From Enterobacter sichuanensis (GTDB taxonomy: Bacteria; Pseudomonadota; Gammaproteobacteria; Enterobacterales; Enterobacteriaceae): a DNA stretch of 64,000 bases. Positions 34,636-43,418 of the stretch are shown piece after piece. How positions within the stretch are numbered: position 1 is the first letter of the stretch; the number at the start of each line of letters is the position of its first letter. The position numbers were made by a program, and so were the translations under genes. Under the pieces are notes generated by a model. It did not search any database and was not told the origin of the DNA. It saw only the letters and a list, made by a program, of their open reading frames with translations. The stretch spans positions 124,001-188,000 of the forward strand of contig NZ_POVL01000001.1 in assembly GCF_002939185.1 (NCBI RefSeq). Reading direction: 5' to 3'.

Positions 34636-35610
34636 ATGCAATACACGACATTAGGAAAAACAGATCTCAGGGTTTCCCGACTTTGTCTGGGATGCATGAC
34701 CTTTGGTGAGCCCGACCGGGGGAACCACGCCTGGACGCTGCCGGAAGAGAGCAGCCGTCCGATTATCAAACGCGCCATTGAGGGCGGCATTAACTTCTTT
34801 GACACCGCTAACAGCTACTCCGACGGCAGCAGTGAGGAGATTGTTGGCCGTGCCCTGCGTGATTTTGCACGCCGGGATGAAATCGTCGTCGCCACCAAGG
34901 TGTACTACCCGGTGGGCGATCTGGCGGAAGGCCTTTCTCGCGCCCAGATCCTGCGCTCTATTGATGACAGCCTCAGACGCCTGAACATGGATTACGTTGA
35001 CCTGCTGCAAATTCACCGTTGGGATTACAACACGCCGATCGAAGAGACGCTTGAAGCGCTCAACGACGTGGTGAAAGCCGGTAAAGCGCGCTACATCGGC
35101 GCATCGTCCATGCACGCATCGCAGTTTGCCCAGGCGCTGGATCTCCAGGCGCAGCACGGCTGGGCGCGCTTTGTCACCATGCAGGATCACTACAATTTGA
35201 TCTATCGTGAAGAAGAGCGCGAGATGCTGCCGCTGTGCTACCAGGAGGGAGTAGCGGTCATCCCCTGGAGCCCGCTGGCGCGTGGACGTCTGACCCGTCC
35301 GTGGGGGGAAACCACGGCCCGGCTGGTATCCGATGAGGTGGGGAAAAATCTGTACGGCGGAACAGAAGCCAGCGATGCGCTGATTGCCGAACGTTTGGCC
35401 GGGATCGCCGACGATACCGGTGCAACCCGCGCCCAGGTGGCCCTGGCGTGGCTTCTGGGAAAGCGTGGTGTCGCGGCCCCCATTATCGGCACGTCCCGGG
35501 AAGAGCAGCTGGACGAACTGTTAAATGCGGTGGATATCACGCTCACGCCAGAGCAGATTGCCGAGTTGGAGACGCCGTATCAGCAGCATCCGGTGGTGGG
35601 GTATAAATAA
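34636..35610 (+). CDS. yajO: YajO, aldo-keto reductase (DXP-forming oxidoreductase)
   Basis: 324-residue NADPH-type aldo/keto reductase barrel. The catalytic set is visible as Asp56, Tyr61 (FFDTANSYSDG), Lys near 91 (VATKVYYP) and His in QIHRWD near 128. E. coli YajO has been linked to DXP formation from ribulose 5-phosphate, which fits its place after dxs; the physiological substrate is not certain. In K-12 its convergent neighbour is pgpA, which is missing here. Confidence 0.92.
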   Translation: MQYTTLGKTDLRVSRLCLGCMTFGEPDRGNHAWTLPEESSRPIIKRAIEGGINFFDTANSYSDGSSEEIVGRALRDFARRDEIVVATKVYYPVGDLAEGLSRAQILRSIDDSLRRLNMDYVDLLQIHRWDYNTPIEETLEALNDVVKAGKARYIGASSMHASQFAQALDLQAQHGWARFVTMQDHYNLIYREEEREMLPLCYQEGVAVIPWSPLARGRLTRPWGETTARLVSDEVGKNLYGGTEASDALIAERLAGIADDTGATRAQVALAWLLGKRGVAAPIIGTSREEQLDELLNAVDITLTPEQIAELETPYQQHPVVGYK

Positions 35611-35621
35611 GCCCTCTCTTA

Positions 35622-35656
35622 TGTAGGCCGGGTAAGGCGTAGCCTCCACCCGGCAA
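35622..35656. repeat. REP element between yajO and thiL
   Basis: TGTAGGCCGGGTAAGGCG and CCACCCGGCAA form a REP-type palindrome with the usual internal mismatch bubble. It fills more than half of the 62-base gap where pgpA would be expected. A closely similar element follows tsx (41135-41208) and another lies between malZ and proY. Confidence 0.88.
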
Positions 35657-35672
35657 TACAGAGCGCAAAACA

Positions 35673-36644
35673 TCACGCGAAGTGGTCGTACCCTTTCCAG
35701 TCCAGCGTCACGGGCGCACCGTCTTTCACAAACTTCAGCCCTTCACTCTCCGGCATAATCTGCCCGATACAGGTAAATTTCGCGCCGAGATGGGCTAACG
35801 CCACATCCAGCGTGCCACGGTTGAGTTCCGGAACGGTAAAACACAATTCATAGTCTTCACCACCCGAGAGCGCCCAGCGCAGAGCCTGCTCAGGCTCCAC
35901 ATGGCGAAGCAGCTGCTCTGACTGCGGGAACAGATCCAGATCGATGCGCGCGCCAACGCCGCTGGCTTTCAGAATATGCCCGAGATCTGAGATAAGCCCG
36001 TCAGAGAGATCGATAGCCGAGCTTGCCCGCTCGCGCAGCGCCTGACCGTGCAGAATACGCGGCGTCGGGCGCAGATGGCGTTTCACCAGATAGGCCGCAT
36101 CGTCAGCGTTCTTCACGGTTAAGCGATCCTGAAGAATCGCCAGGCCCGCGGCGCTGTCGCCCGGCGTACCGGTCACGTAGATCCAGTCGCCGGGTTTTGC
36201 GCCCGAGCGCTTCAGCGCGCGACCGAGTGGAACATAGCCATGGATCGCCAGCGTCATTGACAGCGGCCCGGCCGTGGTATCACCGCCGATCAGCTGCATA
36301 TCGTAGTAATTAAGCTGCTCAAACAGCGCATCACTAAAGGCTTCAAGCCAGGCTTCATCCACCTCAGGCAACGTCAGAGCCAGCGTTAACCAGGCGGGAT
36401 CGGCACCCATCGCCGCCAGATCGCTGACGTTAACCGCCAGTGCTTTATAGGCCAGATCGGCAGGATCGATATCCGGTAAAAAATGACGTCCGCACACTAA
36501 GGTGTCGGTGCTGATTGCCAGCGTCTGTTTTTCGGGAACATTGAGAAGTGCGCAGTCATCGCCAATGCCGGTTTCAACATCAAGACGAGAGGTTCTGACA
36601 CGGTCGAAATAACGGGCAATCAGGGAGAATTCGCCGCATGCCAT
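35673..36644 (-). CDS. thiL: ThiL, thiamine-monophosphate kinase
   Basis: 323-residue kinase that makes the active cofactor thiamine diphosphate from thiamine phosphate. N-terminal DDCALL (about 27-32) and ISTDTLV (about 44-50) contribute Asp ligands, and [12 protein letters not shown] lies near 119-130. E. coli ThiL is about two residues longer (ending HFATP by memory), and pgpA starts at its end; here it stops at HFA and no pgpA follows. A strong hairpin terminator lies between nusB and thiL, so thiL may need read-through or its own promoter. Confidence 0.96.
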   Translation of the reverse strand: MACGEFSLIARYFDRVRTSRLDVETGIGDDCALLNVPEKQTLAISTDTLVCGRHFLPDIDPADLAYKALAVNVSDLAAMGADPAWLTLALTLPEVDEAWLEAFSDALFEQLNYYDMQLIGGDTTAGPLSMTLAIHGYVPLGRALKRSGAKPGDWIYVTGTPGDSAAGLAILQDRLTVKNADDAAYLVKRHLRPTPRILHGQALRERASSAIDLSDGLISDLGHILKASGVGARIDLDLFPQSEQLLRHVEPEQALRWALSGGEDYELCFTVPELNRGTLDVALAHLGAKFTCIGQIMPESEGLKFVKDGAPVTLDWKGYDHFA

Positions 36645-36660
36645 ACGTTATGCCTCAGCA

Positions 36661-36716
36661 AATAAAAGAAAAAACCGGAGCCGCACTGCCCGTCAGGCAA
36701 TGCAGGACTCCGGTTT
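36661..36716 (-). terminator. Long hairpin with T-run between nusB and thiL
   Basis: Outer arms AAACCGGAG (36672-36680) and CTCCGGTTT (36708-36716) with an inner stem GCACTGCC / GGCAATGC and a CGTCA loop. On the minus strand the stem runs into six T residues and TCTTTTATTT. It sits 28 bases before the thiL start and looks like an intrinsic terminator or attenuator inside the rib-nusB-thiL run. Confidence 0.8.
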
Positions 36717-36721
36717 GCGGA

Positions 36722-37141
36722 TCACTTTTTGTGGGGACGGATCGCAGGTGCTGCTTTATCAAGAACGCCGTTTACGAACTTGTGGCTGTCTTCAGCGCCG
36801 AAGGTTTTCGCCAGTTCGATCGCTTCGTTGATGGCCACTTTGTACGGCACATCATCACGTTTTGACAGCTCAAACAGCGCAATGCGCAACACTGCTTTTT
36901 CAACCTGGCCCAGCTCTTCGAGCAGACGGGACAGGTATGGCTTCATCAGACCATCGAGATACGCGCTATTAGTCGCCACTCCCGACAGCAGTTCACGGAA
37001 GTACAGAACGTCAACGTCTTTCACGTCCTGTTCTGACAGGAACTGGTATTCAACATCAGCGATGTCGTTCTGGGACAACTGCCAGGAGTAAAGTGCCTGG
37101 ACGGCACATTCACGGGCGCGGCGACGAGCAGCAGGTTTCAC
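36722..37141 (-). CDS. nusB: NusB, transcription antitermination factor
   Basis: 139-residue all-helical protein that binds boxA RNA with NusE (S10) and supports rRNA antitermination. It starts [23 protein letters not shown], typical of the family, and ends in [11 protein letters not shown]. It lies 21 bases after ribE, as in many bacteria, and shares its operon. Confidence 0.97.
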   Translation of the reverse strand: MKPAARRRARECAVQALYSWQLSQNDIADVEYQFLSEQDVKDVDVLYFRELLSGVATNSAYLDGLMKPYLSRLLEELGQVEKAVLRIALFELSKRDDVPYKVAINEAIELAKTFGAEDSHKFVNGVLDKAAPAIRPHKK

Positions 37142-37162
37142 GGAATTCCCCTTACAAAAAAA

Positions 37163-37633
37163 TCAGGCCTTGATGGCTTTCAATACATTGATCATTTCAA
37201 GCGCGGTCAGTGCAGCTTCTGCACCTTTGTTACCGGCTTTGGTGCCAGCACGTTCGATGGCTTGTTCAATACTTTCGGTGGTCAGCACGCCGAACGCGAC
37301 AGGAATTTCAGCATCCTGTGCAACGTGTGCCAGACCGTTGCTTGCACCGCCCGCAACGTATTCGAAGTGCGCAGTGCCGCCACGAATAACGGTACCCAGC
37401 GCAATCACCGCGTCGTATTTACCGGTTTTCGCCAGCGCGCCCGCTGCCAGTGGCAGTTCGTAAGCACCTGGAACCCACACAACGGTAATGTTGTCATCTT
37501 TAACCTGGCCGATGCGTTTCAGGGCGTCAACCGCACCTTCCAGCAGGCTGTCGTTGATGAAGTTGTTGAAACGCGCAATGGTGATGGCGACGCGAGCGTC
37601 CGGGGTAGCTACAGCAGCTTCAATAATGTTCAT
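37163..37633 (-). CDS. ribE: RibE (RibH), lumazine synthase
   Basis: 156-residue 6,7-dimethyl-8-ribityllumazine synthase, the penultimate step of riboflavin synthesis, normally a 60-subunit shell. Conserved features are FNNFI near 22, PGAYELP (about 55-61) and the catalytic His89 in GGTAHFEYV. It lies between ribD (87 bases upstream) and nusB. Confidence 0.98.
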   Translation of the reverse strand: MNIIEAAVATPDARVAITIARFNNFINDSLLEGAVDALKRIGQVKDDNITVVWVPGAYELPLAAGALAKTGKYDAVIALGTVIRGGTAHFEYVAGGASNGLAHVAQDAEIPVAFGVLTTESIEQAIERAGTKAGNKGAEAALTALEMINVLKAIKA

Positions 37634-37720
37634 ACTCTTCCTTTACGGGTTCATTTGGCCCCGCAGGGGGGCGGATTTTATCATAATACTTTGCGCACTG
37701 CTTCCCTATTTCGGGAGCAA

Positions 37721-38824
37721 TTACGCTGTCGTTAAGTGGAGGCAGACATCCGGGCCCACCGGACGAATCTCGCTGAATTTCAGTTGTGGTGCATCAGCCA
37801 GTTTTTCAAGGCCGGGCAGCACAAACAGGCCACGCGCGTCGCTGCCCAACAGTTTAGGCGCCACGTAAACAATCAGCTCATCCACCAGCCCGGCCTGGAG
37901 CAGCGCGCCGGCCAGTGTCGGGCCCGCTTCCACCCAGATGCTGTTCACCTGCTGCTTACCGAGCAGCATCATCAGCACCACGAGATCCAGACGTCCGTTG
38001 TGCTCCGGCACCCTGATACTGCGCACGCCTTCCGGCCATTCGCGCGTATCGTCTTTGGTGCGCGCAAACCAGGTTTCACCCGGCTGCTGGACAATGCGGT
38101 GCTCTGGCGTCACACGGTTCTGACTATCAATCACAATACGCAGCGGCTGGCGCAGGTTCTCCTGCGGATAGAGCGCCTGGGTATCGGCATTCAATTCGTC
38201 CCAGCGCACGGTCAGCGCCGGATCGTCAGCCAGAACGGTTTCACTGCTGGTGAGGATAGCATGGCTTTGCGCACGCAGACGTTGCACATCGCGCCTTGCC
38301 TGCGGCGAAGTGACCCACTGGCTTTCACCGTTTGCCATCGCCGTGCGTCCATCCAGCGAGGCGCCCAGCTTAAGCTGAATATACGGGAACCCGGTGCGCA
38401 TGCGCTTCAGGAAACCTTTATTAAGCGCCTCTGCGTCCTGCATCATCAGGCCGTGACTGACGTCAATCCCTTCCTGCTGCAGGCGATACAGACCCCGTCC
38501 CGCCACCTGCGGATTCGGGTCCTGCATTGAGGCGACCACGCGTGCAACACCTGCGGCAATCAGCGCGTCGCAGCACGGCGGCGTACGCCCGTGATGGCTG
38601 CAGGGCTCTAGCGTAACGTAGGCTGTGGCGCCGCGCGCCTTCTCGCCGGCCATGCGCAGGGCATGAACCTCAGCATGGGGCTCACCCGCGCGGTAGTGAA
38701 AACCTTCCCCCACGATCTCGCCATCGTTAACGATAACGCACCCGACATTCGGGTTAGGGTGGGTGGTAAAACGACCGCGCTGCGCCAGTTTCATGGCGCG
38801 CGCCATGTACATCTCATCCTGCAT
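37721..38824 (-). CDS. ribD: RibD, riboflavin deaminase/reductase
   Basis: 367-residue bifunctional enzyme. The N-terminal deaminase has zinc ligands His50, Cys75 and Cys84 with catalytic Glu52 (HAEVHAL, PCSHHGRTPPCC). The C-terminal domain is a DHFR-like reductase (LGASLDGRTAM near 153). I chose the ATG at 38822-38824 (MQDEMYMARAM), four bases after the nrdR stop; the frame extends 12 codons upstream without homology. Confidence 0.97.
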   Translation of the reverse strand: MQDEMYMARAMKLAQRGRFTTHPNPNVGCVIVNDGEIVGEGFHYRAGEPHAEVHALRMAGEKARGATAYVTLEPCSHHGRTPPCCDALIAAGVARVVASMQDPNPQVAGRGLYRLQQEGIDVSHGLMMQDAEALNKGFLKRMRTGFPYIQLKLGASLDGRTAMANGESQWVTSPQARRDVQRLRAQSHAILTSSETVLADDPALTVRWDELNADTQALYPQENLRQPLRIVIDSQNRVTPEHRIVQQPGETWFARTKDDTREWPEGVRSIRVPEHNGRLDLVVLMMLLGKQQVNSIWVEAGPTLAGALLQAGLVDELIVYVAPKLLGSDARGLFVLPGLEKLADAPQLKFSEIRPVGPDVCLHLTTA

Positions 38825-38828
38825 GGAC

Positions 38829-39290
<462 letters not shown>

Positions 39291-39430
39291 TTATCTGGTT
39301 AACTGATTTTCATTTTACCCTGATCTGGCCTGACAACAAAGGAAGAGCTTTTTGAGATAAAGGATCTATGTCTGACGCCACAATGCTGGCTACCATTAGG
39401 GCGATCCGTTATTTCAAGGAAATAAACGCA

Positions 39431-39970
39431 ATGACAAGACGTTACCTGAAAATATTGCTGGTGGGGAGCCTCTTCACCCTTAGCGCCTGTGCACAGCAAA
39501 CCGAAGTCCGTCAGATGAAACAGAGCGTGAATACGCTTAATAACGCGATGGACAAACTGAACAAAGAAACGGTGAAGATCACCCAGCAAAATGCGCTGAA
39601 CGCCAAATCCAGCAGCGGGGTTTATCTGCTGCCGGGCGCGAATACCCCTGCGCGACTTAACAGCCAGGTTGGCACGCTAAAAATGTCTCTGGTGAATGTG
39701 GCGGCGAATGCAAATGGTACTCGCGCAACATTACGCATCCAGGGAGAATCCAACGATCCGCTGCCGGCCTTCAGCGGCACCGTCGAGTGGGGCCAGATCC
39801 AGGGCACCACGGAGAACTACCAGGAAGTGAATGTCAGAAATCAGCTTTTCACTGCACCCGCCAGCGTGCTGGCTCCGAGCGATGTTGACATTCCGCTGCA
39901 GCTCACCGGACTGACCCCGGATCAGTTAGGTTTTATCCGCATTCACGATATCCAACCCGCCGCGCAATAA
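39431..39970 (+). CDS. yajI: YajI, lipoprotein of unknown function
   Basis: 179-residue lipoprotein. The signal MTRRYLKILLVGSLFTLSAC has lipobox LSAC with Cys20 acylated; the next residue, Ala, predicts outer-membrane sorting. A helical segment with coiled-coil character follows (about 25-55: VRQMKQSVNTLNNAMDKLN). A beta-rich C-terminal domain completes it. I chose the ATG at 39431 for the clean lipoprotein signal. Function is unknown. It is divergent from nrdR and precedes tsx. Confidence 0.93.
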   Translation: MTRRYLKILLVGSLFTLSACAQQTEVRQMKQSVNTLNNAMDKLNKETVKITQQNALNAKSSSGVYLLPGANTPARLNSQVGTLKMSLVNVAANANGTRATLRIQGESNDPLPAFSGTVEWGQIQGTTENYQEVNVRNQLFTAPASVLAPSDVDIPLQLTGLTPDQLGFIRIHDIQPAAQ

Positions 39971-40110
39971 CCCCTTCTTTTCGCGGAGTGCAATGTCACT
40001 CCGCTAACATTTACATTTCGTATGGATTGGCAACATAAATGATTGCCGCTACAATCCCGCCCGTTTAAAGTACGCAAACGTGAACGCAATCGATTACGTG
40101 TATGAGAGAT

Positions 40111-40153
40111 ATGTGAAACAACACATATTTTTGTGAGCAGGGATTCCTATAAT
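40111..40153 (+). promoter_or_regulatory. tsx promoter with CRP-like site
   Basis: A perfect -10 TATAAT (40148-40153) lies about 85 bases before tsx. Upstream, ATGTGAAACAACACATAT (40111-40128) resembles a CRP site with TGTGA and a weaker second half. E. coli tsx has a CRP/CytR-controlled promoter (P2) and a DeoR-controlled P1. I could not assign the CytR or DeoR sites securely. Confidence 0.6.
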
Positions 40154-40238
40154 AGGCACCGCAGAAACACGAAATATTTAGAAACGCAATTCGCGCATTT
40201 TTCACTCCCGGAAGGGAATTTCAATCAGTGGCATGATT

Positions 40239-41123
40239 ATGAAAAAAACATTACTCGCAGCTGGCGCCGTGCTGGCACTGTCCTCTTCTTTCACTGTTAA
40301 CGCAGCGGAAAACGATAAACCACAATACCTCTCCGACTGGTGGCACCAGAGCGTTAACGTGGTCGGCAGCTACCACACCCGCTTCGGACCACAGATCCGT
40401 AACGATACCTACCTGGAATACGAAGCATTCGCCAAAAAAGACTGGTTTGATTTCTACGGTTATATGGATGCACCTGTCTTCTTCGGTGGTAACACCGACG
40501 CTAAAGGTATCTGGAACCACGGTTCCCCACTGTTCATGGAGATCGAACCGCGCTTCTCTATTGATAAGCTGACCGGTACCAGCCTGGCGTTTGGTCCGTT
40601 CAAAGAGTGGTATTTCGCAAACAACTATATTTACGACATGGGCCGTAACAAGTCCGGTCGCCAGAGCACCTGGTACATGGGTCTGGGTACGGACATCGAC
40701 ACCGGTCTGCCAATGAGCCTGTCTCTGAACGTGTACGCGAAATATCAGTGGCAGAACTACGGTGCCGCGAACGAAAACGAGTGGGATGGCTACCGTTTCA
40801 AAGTGAAATACTTTGTGCCAATTACTCAGCTGTGGGGCGGCAACCTGAGCTATATCGGCTTCACCAACTTTGACTGGGGTTCAGATCTGGGCGACAACGA
40901 CTTCCGCGACCTGAACGGTAAGAAAGCGCGCACCAACGACTCCATCGCGTCCAGCCACATCCTGGCGCTGAACTACGATCACTGGCACTACTCTGTTGTG
41001 GCACGTTACTGGCACAACGGTGGTCAGTGGAACGACGACGCCAGCCTGAACTTCGGCAACGGCGACTTCAGCGTTCGTTCTACCGGTTGGGGTGGTTACC
41101 TGGTGGTGGGTTACAACTTCTAA
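40239..41123 (+). CDS. tsx: Tsx, nucleoside-specific outer-membrane channel
   Basis: Beta-barrel channel for nucleosides and deoxynucleosides, and a receptor for some phages and colicins in E. coli. A 22-residue signal peptide ends TVNA, before [12 protein letters not shown]. The protein is 294 residues and ends with the barrel-type aromatic residue (VVGYNF). The loop around 223-233 ([13 protein letters not shown]) differs from my memory of K-12, as expected for phage-contact loops. I chose the ATG at 40239 (MKKTLL) over the one two codons upstream. Confidence 0.96.
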   Translation: MKKTLLAAGAVLALSSSFTVNAAENDKPQYLSDWWHQSVNVVGSYHTRFGPQIRNDTYLEYEAFAKKDWFDFYGYMDAPVFFGGNTDAKGIWNHGSPLFMEIEPRFSIDKLTGTSLAFGPFKEWYFANNYIYDMGRNKSGRQSTWYMGLGTDIDTGLPMSLSLNVYAKYQWQNYGAANENEWDGYRFKVKYFVPITQLWGGNLSYIGFTNFDWGSDLGDNDFRDLNGKKARTNDSIASSHILALNYDHWHYSVVARYWHNGGQWNDDASLNFGNGDFSVRSTGWGGYLVVGYNF

Positions 41124-41134
41124 TCGTATGATTG

Positions 41135-41208
41135 TTGCCGGGTGGCGGCTACGCCTTACCCGGCCTACAAAACCTGTAGGCCCGTGCAAGCGCAGCGCCG
41201 CCGGGCAA
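41135..41208. repeat. REP pair (BIME) downstream of tsx
   Basis: Two REP-type units in opposite orientation: 41135-41170 (TTGCCGGGTGGCGGC ... CCCGGCCTACAA) and 41175-41208 (TGTAGGCCCGTGCAAGCG ... GCCGCCGGGCAA), separated by AACC. This is the classical head-to-head bacterial interspersed mosaic element between convergent genes. Confidence 0.9.
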
Positions 41209-41232
41209 AAAAGCCAGCTCAAGGGCTGGCTT
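41207..41232 (-). terminator. Terminator of the VOC/WYL operon
   Basis: Arms AAGCCAGC (41211-41218) and GCTGGCTT (41225-41232) with a six-base loop, followed by T residues on the minus strand (41207-41212). It lies just after the WYL regulator stop. Confidence 0.85.
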
Positions 41233-41233
41233 A

Positions 41234-41914
41234 TTACTGCTTCACCTTCCGTAAAAAATCCGCCAACGACCTGTCCGCACTCTCGCTAAAGCGCCTCTCC
41301 GTCTGCGCAATATTGAGACATCTGTCGAGCCGAAAACAGCGATAGTCCTCGCGCCGTTCGCACCACGCTGCCAGCAGCCAGCGCTCGCCCCAAAAGAACA
41401 ACCCCAGCGGCTGAACCTCGCGTTTAGAGAGCTGTCCGGCTTCATCACGGTAATGCAACGCCAGCACGCGCTGGGCGGAAATCGCCTGATGGATCCTGTC
41501 AAAATCGCTACGGGAGTGGCTTTGCATGCAAAAATCCGGGGCGTAGATCCGCGTCTGCTCCGCCTTTCGACGACTCTCCTCGGGCAGGATCGCGAGCACT
41601 TTCTCCTGAGCCGACTCCAGCTCGCGCGAGAGCGACTCCCCGCCCCAGGTTTTGAGCAGGCGAATCGCGACAATCAACGCCTCAGACTCCTTGTTTGTCA
41701 GCATCAGCGGCGGCAGGTCAAAACCCGACATCAGCCGGTATCCGCTCCCTGCCTCGCCTTCCACCGGCACGCCGGAAAGCGACAGGTCGCGAATATCGCG
41801 GTAGACGGTGCGTTCGGACACGCCAAGTCGGTCCGCCAGATGCGCTGCCGTTGTCAGACGCCTGCCCCGCAGGATCTGCACTATCTGGAACAAACGGTCA
41901 GCGCGTCGGGTCAT
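41234..41914 (-). CDS. WYL-domain transcriptional regulator (YafY/DeoR type)
   Basis: 226-residue regulator. The N-terminal HTH_11 winged helix (about 1-60; LADRLGVSERTVYRDIRDL) is followed by a linker and a C-terminal WYL domain (about 135-205; QRVLALHYRDEAG, VQPLGLFFWGERWLLAAW). Such proteins sense ligands or nucleic acid. Its gene is 14 bases downstream of a VOC-family gene in the same direction, and a perfect inverted repeat upstream of that gene is a likely self-operator. K-12 carries yajD between tsx and secF instead. Target genes other than its own operon are unknown. Confidence 0.88.
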   Translation of the reverse strand: MTRRADRLFQIVQILRGRRLTTAAHLADRLGVSERTVYRDIRDLSLSGVPVEGEAGSGYRLMSGFDLPPLMLTNKESEALIVAIRLLKTWGGESLSRELESAQEKVLAILPEESRRKAEQTRIYAPDFCMQSHSRSDFDRIHQAISAQRVLALHYRDEAGQLSKREVQPLGLFFWGERWLLAAWCERREDYRCFRLDRCLNIAQTERRFSESADRSLADFLRKVKQ

Positions 41915-41928
41915 AGGTTCGTTAACTC

Positions 41929-42294
41929 TCAGGCAGGTTGATGGAGGCCGACGCGATTACCTTCGCTGTCGGTAAACAACGCGATAGTGCCAATACCATG
42001 CGGCAGTTCCAGTGGGCCAAACACGCACTCGCCGCCAGCAGAGGCAACGCGATCGAGCGTGGCCGCCAGATTGTCGGTATGCAGATAGATAATAGCGCCT
42101 TCATGGGACGGTACAATGCCCTCAAATTTTGCCAGCGCCCCGCCGGTAGCCGGATCCTCATGGGGGAAAACGGCCAGTTCAGCACAGTCCATTTTCTCGC
42201 GTTTTAATGACACCTGCATCACGGGCTCATAAAAACTCATCGCGCGATCCATATCCGTGACCGGGATTTCAAACCAGTTAATCACACTTTTCAT
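41929..42294 (-). CDS. VOC-family (glyoxalase/bleomycin-resistance fold) protein
   Basis: 121 residues with the paired beta-alpha-beta-beta-beta repeats of the vicinal oxygen chelate fold. INWFEIPVTDMDRAMSFYE opens the first half and IYLHTDNLAATLDRVASAGG the second; FTDSEGNRVGLHQP closes it. Members include glyoxalases, dioxygenases and antibiotic-binding proteins. The sequence does not identify a substrate. It is the first gene of an operon with the WYL regulator at 41234-41914. Confidence 0.85.
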   Translation of the reverse strand: MKSVINWFEIPVTDMDRAMSFYEPVMQVSLKREKMDCAELAVFPHEDPATGGALAKFEGIVPSHEGAIIYLHTDNLAATLDRVASAGGECVFGPLELPHGIGTIALFTDSEGNRVGLHQPA

Positions 42295-42341
42295 ACATCC
42301 TCCTGACGGTTGTTTGGGTTCGAAAAGAGTCTACGACAGGG

Positions 42342-42378
42342 CTCCTGACAGCATACTGTCAGGAGTGTTTGTCAGGAG
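42342..42378 (-). promoter_or_regulatory. Perfect inverted repeat upstream of the VOC/WYL operon
   Basis: CTCCTGACAG-CATA-CTGTCAGGAG (42342-42365) has 10-base arms, and a further copy of TGTCAGGAG follows at 42370-42378. It lies 48 bases upstream of the VOC gene start and before the secF terminator. With no T-run it reads as an operator, most simply for the WYL regulator in the same operon. That link is inference. Confidence 0.6.
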
Positions 42379-42383
42379 CAGAT

Positions 42384-42414
42384 AAAAAAAATCCCGGTCA
42401 ACAGACCGGGATTT
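42384..42414 (-). terminator. Intrinsic terminator of the secDF operon
   Basis: Arms AAATCCCGGTC (42389-42399) and GACCGGGATTT (42404-42414) with a T-run of about eight on the minus strand, downstream of the secF stop. Confidence 0.92.
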
Positions 42415-42436
42415 CGATAACGCGCTAAACGTCGGC

Positions 42437-43408
42437 TTACGGCAGAATGGACGGCTGATCCGCCCCTTCCTTCTCGACTTTCTGCTGGAGCAGGTGCTCG
42501 CGCTTCATGCCGAGTTTCAGCGCCAGTGCGGACGCAACGTAGATAGACGACGCCGTACCGATGGTGACACCAATCAGCATGGTCAGCGAGAAGCCTTCCA
42601 GTACCGGGCCACCGAACAGGAACAGCATCAGGATCACCATCAGGGTAGTACCGGATGTGATCAAGGTACGGTGCAGCGTCTGGGTCAACGACACGTTAAA
42701 GATTTCGTACGGCGTACCGCGACGGATCTTACGGAAGTTTTCACGGATACGGTCAGATACCACGATACTGTCGTTCAGTGAGTAACCGATAACGGACATC
42801 AGGGATGCCACAATCGTCAGGTCAATCTCAATGTGGAACAGAGACAGTATCCCCATGGTGATCACCACGTCGTGCGCCAGAGCGATAACCACACCGGCCG
42901 CCAGTCGCCACTCAAAGCGGAAACCGACGTAGACCAGGATGGAAATCAGCGCCACCAGCAGCGCCATGGCCCCGGTTTGCGCCAGGTCAGCACCCACGCT
43001 TGGGCCGACGAACTCAATACGTTTGACCGCCGCATTCTGGCTGGTTGTTTCGTTAATCACGCTCACAACCTTGCTGCCCAGCTCCTGGCTTCCGTTGGCA
43101 TCGTGCACCGGCGGCATACGCACCATGATGTCGCGGCTGCTGCCGAAGTTCTGCAGCAGTGGCTCTTCAAAGCCCGCCTTCTGCAGAGACAGGCGCATCT
43201 CGTCCATATCGACCGGTTTTTCCAGGGAGATCTCAATGACCGTCCCCCCGGTGAAATCAAGCCCCCAGTTAAAGCCTTTCACGCCCATAATGACGATGGA
43301 CAGGATCAGCAGGAAACCTGAAATGCCGAAGGCCCAGTAGTCCCAGCGCATAAAGTCCCAGACTTTACGGCCGTGGTTCAATTGTTCAACAGTATATTCC
43401 TGTGCCAC
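42437..43408 (-). CDS. secF: SecF, Sec translocon accessory subunit
   Basis: 323-residue RND-type inner-membrane protein with six helices and one periplasmic domain. It pairs with SecD to drive late steps of protein export using the proton gradient. [13 protein letters not shown] (about 49-61) and the helix containing [20 protein letters not shown] are family hallmarks. It starts 10 bases after the secD stop and ends the operon with a strong terminator. Confidence 0.98.
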   Translation of the reverse strand: MAQEYTVEQLNHGRKVWDFMRWDYWAFGISGFLLILSIVIMGVKGFNWGLDFTGGTVIEISLEKPVDMDEMRLSLQKAGFEEPLLQNFGSSRDIMVRMPPVHDANGSQELGSKVVSVINETTSQNAAVKRIEFVGPSVGADLAQTGAMALLVALISILVYVGFRFEWRLAAGVVIALAHDVVITMGILSLFHIEIDLTIVASLMSVIGYSLNDSIVVSDRIRENFRKIRRGTPYEIFNVSLTQTLHRTLITSGTTLMVILMLFLFGGPVLEGFSLTMLIGVTIGTASSIYVASALALKLGMKREHLLQQKVEKEGADQPSILP

Positions 43409-43418
43409 AACGCACTCC

